From Trebonia sp963771985 (GTDB lineage Bacteria; Actinomycetota; Actinomycetes; Streptosporangiales; Streptosporangiaceae): a DNA stretch of 64,000 nucleotides. The notes under the pieces are model-generated. The model searched no databases, had not been told where the DNA came from, and worked only from the letters and a program-made list of their open reading frames with translations. The position numbers and the translations under genes are program-made. This document shows, one piece after another, positions 59,832-64,000 of the stretch (position 1 is the stretch's first letter; each line of letters begins with the position of its first letter). The stretch spans positions 248,001 to 312,000 of the forward strand of contig CAVYVO010000001.1 in assembly GCA_963771985.1 (NCBI GenBank), read 5' to 3'.

Positions 59832-60872
59832 TCAGGCGCCGTCGCGGAGCTGGTGGTAGACCTCGCGGGCGACGTACCGCTTCAGGCAGCGGATGATCTC
59901 CCTCTTTGACAGTCCTTCTTTGCTGCGCCGCTCGGCGTAGGCGAGGGTGGCCGGGTGGGATTTCAGCCGTGTGATCACGATCCGCCACAGCGCGCTGTTG
60001 GCTTCGCGGTTCCCGCCGCGGTTGAGCCGGTGCCTGCTGGTCTTGCCCGAGGAGGCCGGGATCGGGGCGACGCCGCACAGGTGCGCCCACGAGCTTTCGC
60101 TGCGCAGCCGCTCCGGGTGGTCCCCGGCGGCGACCAGCAGCAGCGCGGCGGTATCGGGGCCGACGCCGTGCAGGCTGAGCAGGCCCGGCGCGCGGGCGGT
60201 CACCAGGGGGATGATGAGCTCATCGAGGCGCTCGAGCTGGGCGTCCAGGAACTGGACGCGGCGGCCGAGCTCGCGCAGCGCGATACGGGTGGCGTAGCCT
60301 GGCACGTCCCCCGGACGGGGGCGCAGCGCCGCGATCGCGGCTGCCAGCGCGGCCGTGCCGTGCCCGGTGAACCGGGTCCGCAGCTCATCGGGGCCGGTCA
60401 CGATCAGCGCCCGGGCCTGGTTGATCGCCTGGGTCCGCTCATGGCGGGCGCTGCGCTTGGCGACCATCAGCGCCCGGATCGCCTCCACCGCCCCGTCCCG
60501 GCCCTTCGGCGCGCCCGATGCCCGCCCGGACTGGGCGGCCCGCGCGGCGCTGACCGCATCCAGCGGGTCGGACTTGCCCTGCCGGTGCCGGTCCTGCCGG
60601 TCGGCGCGGTCCACCTCCACGACCCGGACGCCGGCACCGGCCATGTACCGGGCCAGGCCCGCGCCGTAGCTGCCGGTGCCCTCAACGCCGACTAGGGCGA
60701 CAGTCCCGAACTCGCCCAGCCATTCCAGCAGGTCAGCGTACCCGGCTGCGGTGGCCGGGAACTCCTGCACGCCCAGCAGCCCGCCGATGGGATCCAGCGC
60801 GGCGGCCACGTGCACGTCCGCGTGGGTGTCCACGCCGCCGGTGATGGCATGTCTGTCTTCTACGATGGTCAT
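59832..60872 (-). CDS. IS110-family transposase, complete DEDD set
   Basis: 346-aa transposase with a full RuvC-like quartet: Asp15 (GGVDTHAD), Glu64 (GVEGTGSYG), Asp102 and Asp105 (KSDPLDAVSAA). The C-terminal domain has SLHGVGPDTAALLLVAAGD and the Ser region APIPASSGKTSRHRLNRGG. ATG 60872 follows AAAGGGACGG; an in-frame ATG at 60887 is possible. No residue is missing, so it may be active. Element ends are not defined by inverted repeats, as usual for IS110; the 3' flank is the duplicated 146-bp sequence. Confidence 0.92.
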   Translation of the reverse strand: MTIVEDRHAITGGVDTHADVHVAAALDPIGGLLGVQEFPATAAGYADLLEWLGEFGTVALVGVEGTGSYGAGLARYMAGAGVRVVEVDRADRQDRHRQGKSDPLDAVSAARAAQSGRASGAPKGRDGAVEAIRALMVAKRSARHERTQAINQARALIVTGPDELRTRFTGHGTAALAAAIAALRPRPGDVPGYATRIALRELGRRVQFLDAQLERLDELIIPLVTARAPGLLSLHGVGPDTAALLLVAAGDHPERLRSESSWAHLCGVAPIPASSGKTSRHRLNRGGNREANSALWRIVITRLKSHPATLAYAERRSKEGLSKREIIRCLKRYVAREVYHQLRDGA

Positions 60873-61243
60873 TGCCGTCCCTTTCATGGTTGAGGGATGG
60901 CACGCACCCGCTGGCCGTCGGACCCGTGAACCCCGGCCTCTGGCAAGACCGGGCAGATCAGACCGGCAGCGCCGGTGGGTGCCAGGAACTGGGACCCGGC
61001 CGGCAAGCCGGTAACAGGACAACCTCAACGGCGTCGGCCGAATCGCGGGTCAGGCCGGGTCCCAGGCTCCGACGCTACGCCCAGACCGCCGCGAAACCGC
61101 GTAAGCAAGACTCGTGTCGAAGCTCCTCTGATCCTCCCTGCCGATATGGCGCCGCCGCAGTGTTCGCGGCTGTCGTTTTCAGGCGTCCCGAACAGGCTGA
61201 TCTGAACTGTGAGTCGGCACGTGCCGGTTCACGCTGGGCCGGC
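60873..61243. other. 5' non-coding flank of IS110, candidate guide-RNA region
   Basis: About 370 bp without a gene upstream of the transposase. IS110-group elements encode their bridge RNA in the 5' non-coding end, so part of this stretch may be that RNA. No structure can be proved by eye; several short complementary segments occur (for example CCGGCCGGCAAGCCGG near 60995). Confidence 0.35.
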
Positions 61244-61507
61244 TCAGGCGCTGGCGTATACCTCTCGGATCTCGAGGGTCAGCGGGGTGACGCCGGGCAG
61301 TGGCGGGAGGGGGTAGGCGGCGGCCTGCTCGGCGTGCTCCCTCGTCTTGAACACGATGACGGACATGCCGGTGCCGTCGACCGGCTCCGGCCAGTATGCG
61401 CTGACGAAACCCGGCGCCCTCGGGACCAGGTCCGTCCTCAGGTCCGCCAGCGCCGCGCGAGCCAGGCCGGGGTCCTCGACGCGGCCGGTGGCTACCACTG
61501 CGTGCAT
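61244..61507 (-). CDS. ABM/dimeric alpha-beta barrel-like small protein
   Basis: 87-aa protein with the ferredoxin-like alpha-beta pattern of antibiotic-biosynthesis-monooxygenase (ABM) relatives: MHAVVATGRVEDPGLARAAL, PRAPGFVSAYWPEPVDGTG, MSVIVFKTREHAEQAAAYPL, LEIREVYASA. Such proteins act as dimers as small oxygenases or as unassigned binding proteins. A single gene near the IS110 flank. Substrate unknown. Confidence 0.6.
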   Translation of the reverse strand: MHAVVATGRVEDPGLARAALADLRTDLVPRAPGFVSAYWPEPVDGTGMSVIVFKTREHAEQAAAYPLPPLPGVTPLTLEIREVYASA

Positions 61508-62111
61508 GGGGCCGAGTGTCGCGGGTGCCGGGAGAGTAAGTCAACCGAAATACGGCCTGATGAACGGCAGCCGCGTAGCCGCTGGCTGATGGCTTCCGCA
61601 GGCCTGTAAAACCGCACCCGGCAGCTACGCCCAGCGGTTTGTCCCATGCTGATGCCGCACGGTCGGCAGGTCCGGTGCTGGGCACTGCGGCCAGGAAAGG
61701 TCCGCCGATCTGCACGGCGCAAGCCGTTCGCTTTCGGCGTTGCGGCCGCACATAGCACGGATTACTGTCGCCGGATCGGCAGGCTGGTGATTGGCCCGGC
61801 CGGTGCGGTCTGGGCCGGGACGTTGGGCGTCCGTCCCGGGCGCTTTGGCTCTGGCGGGCGTGATCGTCGCGGCTAGCGTGAAGGCTGGCAGTGCTGGCGT
61901 ATGCGCATGGTGCTGCCGCTCTTGGCGGACGGGATGTGATCGGGGAGGCCGCGGGCCCGGCGGGGGCGTGAGTTCCCGGGGCCGGCCGCGGGATTACTGC
62001 CTGCCGGGAGTTCTTCGCACCGGCCCCGGGACGGACGGGAAGAGAGTGTTCCCGATGCGCACGCGCATTCCCCTCTCTGGTTCCCGTCAAAGCGGAAGGG
62101 AGGGCCTTCTG
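61508..62111. other. Intergenic region upstream of YVTN gene 2
   Basis: No supportable gene in 600 bp. A palindrome ATGCGC-AC-GCGCAT lies at 62055-62068, and GGAAGGGAGGG precedes the start at 62112. The AGGGAGG...TTCTGATGCG leader matches that of the paralogue at 56106. Confidence 0.4.
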
Positions 62112-63299
62112 ATGCGAACTCATCTCTTGCGGGCCGCAGGCGTCGCTGCGGCCGCCAGTGCGCTGGCGTTGCTGGCCCTGGCTGATGCCGGCCAGGCGGC
62201 AACACCGGCACCGGCCCGGGCGGGCCAGCCTGCGGTGGCCTACGTCGCCAATCATGCCGGTACCGTGACCGTGATAAATACCGCGACTAACATCGCGCTC
62301 AAGCCGGTCAAGGTGGCTTTCGGCCTCAGCTCGGTGGCGATTACCCCGAACGGCAGGACTGCCTATGTCGGCAACCCATGGGCAAGCAATATGGCAAGCG
62401 CGACCAACGTGTTCCCGTTCAATACCGCCACGGACAAGCCAGGCAAGCCAATCGATGTCCAGACGGTCCCGACGGGCATCGCGATCACCCCGAACGGGAA
62501 GACCGCTTACGTCTTCAGCGAGGGGAGCATCCCGGTGACCGCGGTCAGCACCGCCACCAACACCGTCGTCAAGGTGATAGACACCGGACGCAACTCGGTC
62601 GCGATCGCGATCACTCCGAACGGGAAGACCGTCTACCTGGTCAACATCAACCTGATGAAGCCCGACAGCCCCGGCACGGTGACCCCGATCAGCACCGCCA
62701 CCAACAAGCCCGGCAGCGCGATCAAGGTCGGGGCGGGCCCCGGCGCGATCGCCGTCACCCCGGACGGCAAGACCGTCTACGTCGCCAACACGGCCGCGGG
62801 CACGGTGACCCCGATCAGCACCGCCACCGGCAAGCCCGGCAAGGCAATCAAGGTCGGGGCGGGCCCCGGCGCGATGGTGATCACCCCGGACGGCAAGACC
62901 GTCTACGTCGCCAACACGATCGCGGGCACGGTGACCCCGATCAGCACCGCCACCGGCAAGCCCGGCAAGGCAATCAAGATCGGGCCTGCCGGGCTGAGCT
63001 GGGCCACTGACCCGATCGCGGTCACCCCGGACGGCAAGACCGTCTACGTCGCCGACACGACCGCGGGCACGGTGACCCCGATCAGCACCGCCACCAACAC
63101 CGCGCTCAAGACCATCAGGATCGGGACGCCGATCACGGCCGGGTTCCCCGATCAGATCGCGGTCACCCCGGACGGCAAGACGGTTTACGTCCTCGACCCC
63201 TGGAACAACACCGTGGTCCCGATCCGGACGGCCACCAACACCGCCCTCAAACCGATCAAGGACCCCGGCATCCCGCTGGCCATCGCGATCACACCATAA
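62112..63299 (+). CDS. Secreted YVTN-repeat beta-propeller protein 2
   Basis: 395 aa: signal peptide (MRTHLLRAAGVAAAASALAL, cleavage near GQAA) and then about eight propeller repeats with GTVTPISTATxKPGKAIKVG and IAVTPDGKTVYVAN strands. Central repeats are nearly identical over about 130 bp (62750-63090). Composition and leader match the paralogue at 56106. ATG 62112 gives a normal signal peptide behind a strong ribosome binding site; the open frame further upstream to 61791 has no signal-like start. A perfect hairpin terminator follows. Confidence 0.87.
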   Translation: MRTHLLRAAGVAAAASALALLALADAGQAATPAPARAGQPAVAYVANHAGTVTVINTATNIALKPVKVAFGLSSVAITPNGRTAYVGNPWASNMASATNVFPFNTATDKPGKPIDVQTVPTGIAITPNGKTAYVFSEGSIPVTAVSTATNTVVKVIDTGRNSVAIAITPNGKTVYLVNINLMKPDSPGTVTPISTATNKPGSAIKVGAGPGAIAVTPDGKTVYVANTAAGTVTPISTATGKPGKAIKVGAGPGAMVITPDGKTVYVANTIAGTVTPISTATGKPGKAIKIGPAGLSWATDPIAVTPDGKTVYVADTTAGTVTPISTATNTALKTIRIGTPITAGFPDQIAVTPDGKTVYVLDPWNNTVVPIRTATNTALKPIKDPGIPLAIAITP

Positions 63300-63311
63300 A
63301 CCCCTACCACG

Positions 63312-63338
63312 GCCAGGGCTGCCTCTGGCAGCCCTGGC
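63312..63338 (+). terminator. Intrinsic-terminator-like hairpin after YVTN gene 2
   Basis: GCCAGGGCTGCC and GGCAGCCCTGGC form a perfect 12-bp stem around a TCT loop, 13 bp after the stop codon. Only a weak T-rich tail (TGCTCTTGT) follows, as is common in GC-rich actinomycetes. Confidence 0.8.
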
Positions 63339-64000
63339 TGCTCTTGTCATACCAATCTGGCCCAAAGGCCGAACTGCCAGCGTGCCATGTCCTCCTATGC
63401 GAACTCCAGACACGCGGTAATGGCCGATATGTGTATACAGACCGGGATCGCATGGACGCTGACCACACCGCTCGTAATCGGCGATCTGGCGCCACTCCGG
63501 CGTTGAGTCGGACGTCGGATCCGGTGGTACCTCGGGTATTCCGCAGTGCGGCTGTCCTCTGGGACGATGGTCGGTTATCTGGCCATGCAGCCTCCACGAC
63601 CGGTCCAAGCCGACAACGGCCCGGCCGGCCGCGACTCGCTGCTTAGAAGGCACATTCAGATGGTGGCCCGGGACTGTCTAACGTCGCCTGGTGTGGCCCT
63701 TAGCTGCGTCGATGATGGCTGGTAATAGCCTGGCGTCGCCCGGAAACTGTCAACGGTGGCTCCCCATTTGGCTCCCTGGTCGCCCAGGTGTTGTCCATGT
63801 TCGAAACCACTGAAAATAGTGTCGATTAGGCGTCAGCCTGCAGTGCTGGGCCCGGGGCTCGTGTTAGGCGACGCGCCGCCAGGAGTAGGTGAGTCTGTTC
63901 GCAGATGATGGCCGGCGAGCGTCCGCCCGCCGGGTACCGGCCTACTGCGGCGCCATCGGTAGGCAGTCTCGATCCTGGCCTGGTGGTCAACGACGTTGCT
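63339..64000. other. Window end, no gene recognised
   Basis: About 660 bp with only short frames of unlike codon bias. Nothing supportable. Confidence 0.4.

Noticed and set aside
62690..63110. Regular repeats resembling a CRISPR-like array
   Set aside because: The periodicity is about 130 bp, in frame, and encodes YVTN propeller blades; there are no short repeats with unique spacers.
63344..63646. Short plus-strand frame near the window end
   Set aside because: Codon use unlike neighbours, no start signal and no similarity noticed.
61179..63653. A very long minus-strand open frame across the second YVTN gene
   Set aside because: It is antisense to a clear signal-peptide and propeller gene. 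Its Arg/Asp/Gly-rich repetitive composition mirrors the plus-strand repeats, typical of GC-rich shadow frames.

Overview
This is a GC-rich window with strong third-position GC codon bias, frequent GTG starts and GTGA/ATGA start-stop overlaps. It reads as chromosomal DNA of an actinomycete. A mycofactocin-coupled SDR, a luciferase-like F420-type oxidoreductase, a PlsB/PlsC/WS-DGAT lipid locus and a MobF (TraA-type) relaxase remnant all fit that. The families recall Streptosporangiales-like genomes, but genus is not decidable from the sequence alone.

Layout. (1) 0.2-15.1 kb is a one-directional catabolic locus. It holds a ribose-type ABC importer, a tandem CoA-transferase (frameshifted), two MetE-like zinc alkyltransferase paralogues, an intradiol dioxygenase, a thiolase-like protein (frameshifted) coupled to a DUF35 partner, an NHL propeller, an amidohydrolase and a CocE/NonD-type hydrolase. 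Together these suggest import, CoA activation, ring cleavage, C-C cleavage and methyl or alkyl transfer. The substrate is unknown. (2) 15.1-20.3 kb carries a secreted eqolisin-like protein, an XRE-NB-ARC-TPR STAND protein with near-identical TPR units, and a secreted seven-repeat propeller. (3) 20330-22175 is a complete IS with 15-bp inverted repeats and a 5-bp target duplication. (4) 22.7-25.7 kb has an SDR-like protein without its catalytic tyrosine and a two-gene DUF6398 module. (5) 25.8-32.3 kb is a TetR-controlled oxidative module: P450, three-subunit molybdenum hydroxylase and mycofactocin SDR. It ends at a decayed tRNA-Tyr 3' fragment. (6) 33.1-38.3 kb is a glycerolipid locus: PlsB followed by one polypeptide joining HAD, PlsC and WS/DGAT domains. 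(7) 38.3-45.1 kb is a mobile-DNA graveyard: a relaxase fragment, a hydrolase fragment, an AbiEii-like nucleotidyltransferase pair, a 3.1-kb element with 12-bp inverted repeats that I cannot assign to a named family, and a tRNA-Ala 3' fragment. (8) 45.4-52 kb has a secreted protein, then two IS4-type elements, each with a perfect 10-bp target duplication, then an IS110 transposase. (9) 52-64 kb has a small membrane protein, a DUF4386 protein, an ADH relic, an F420-type oxidoreductase, two secreted YVTN propellers, a lipocalin/CrtC-like secreted protein, a second IS110 transposase whose 3' flank is duplicated around a small unknown gene, and an ABM-like protein.

No intact tRNA, rRNA or CRISPR array was seen. 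The observations most worth following are the 3.1-kb element, the duplicated IS110 flank around a gene, the two tRNA scars, the MetE-like/thiolase-DUF35 catabolic locus and the PlsC-DGAT fusion. Three genes carry single-base frameshifts, so base-level accuracy should be checked before calling them dead.
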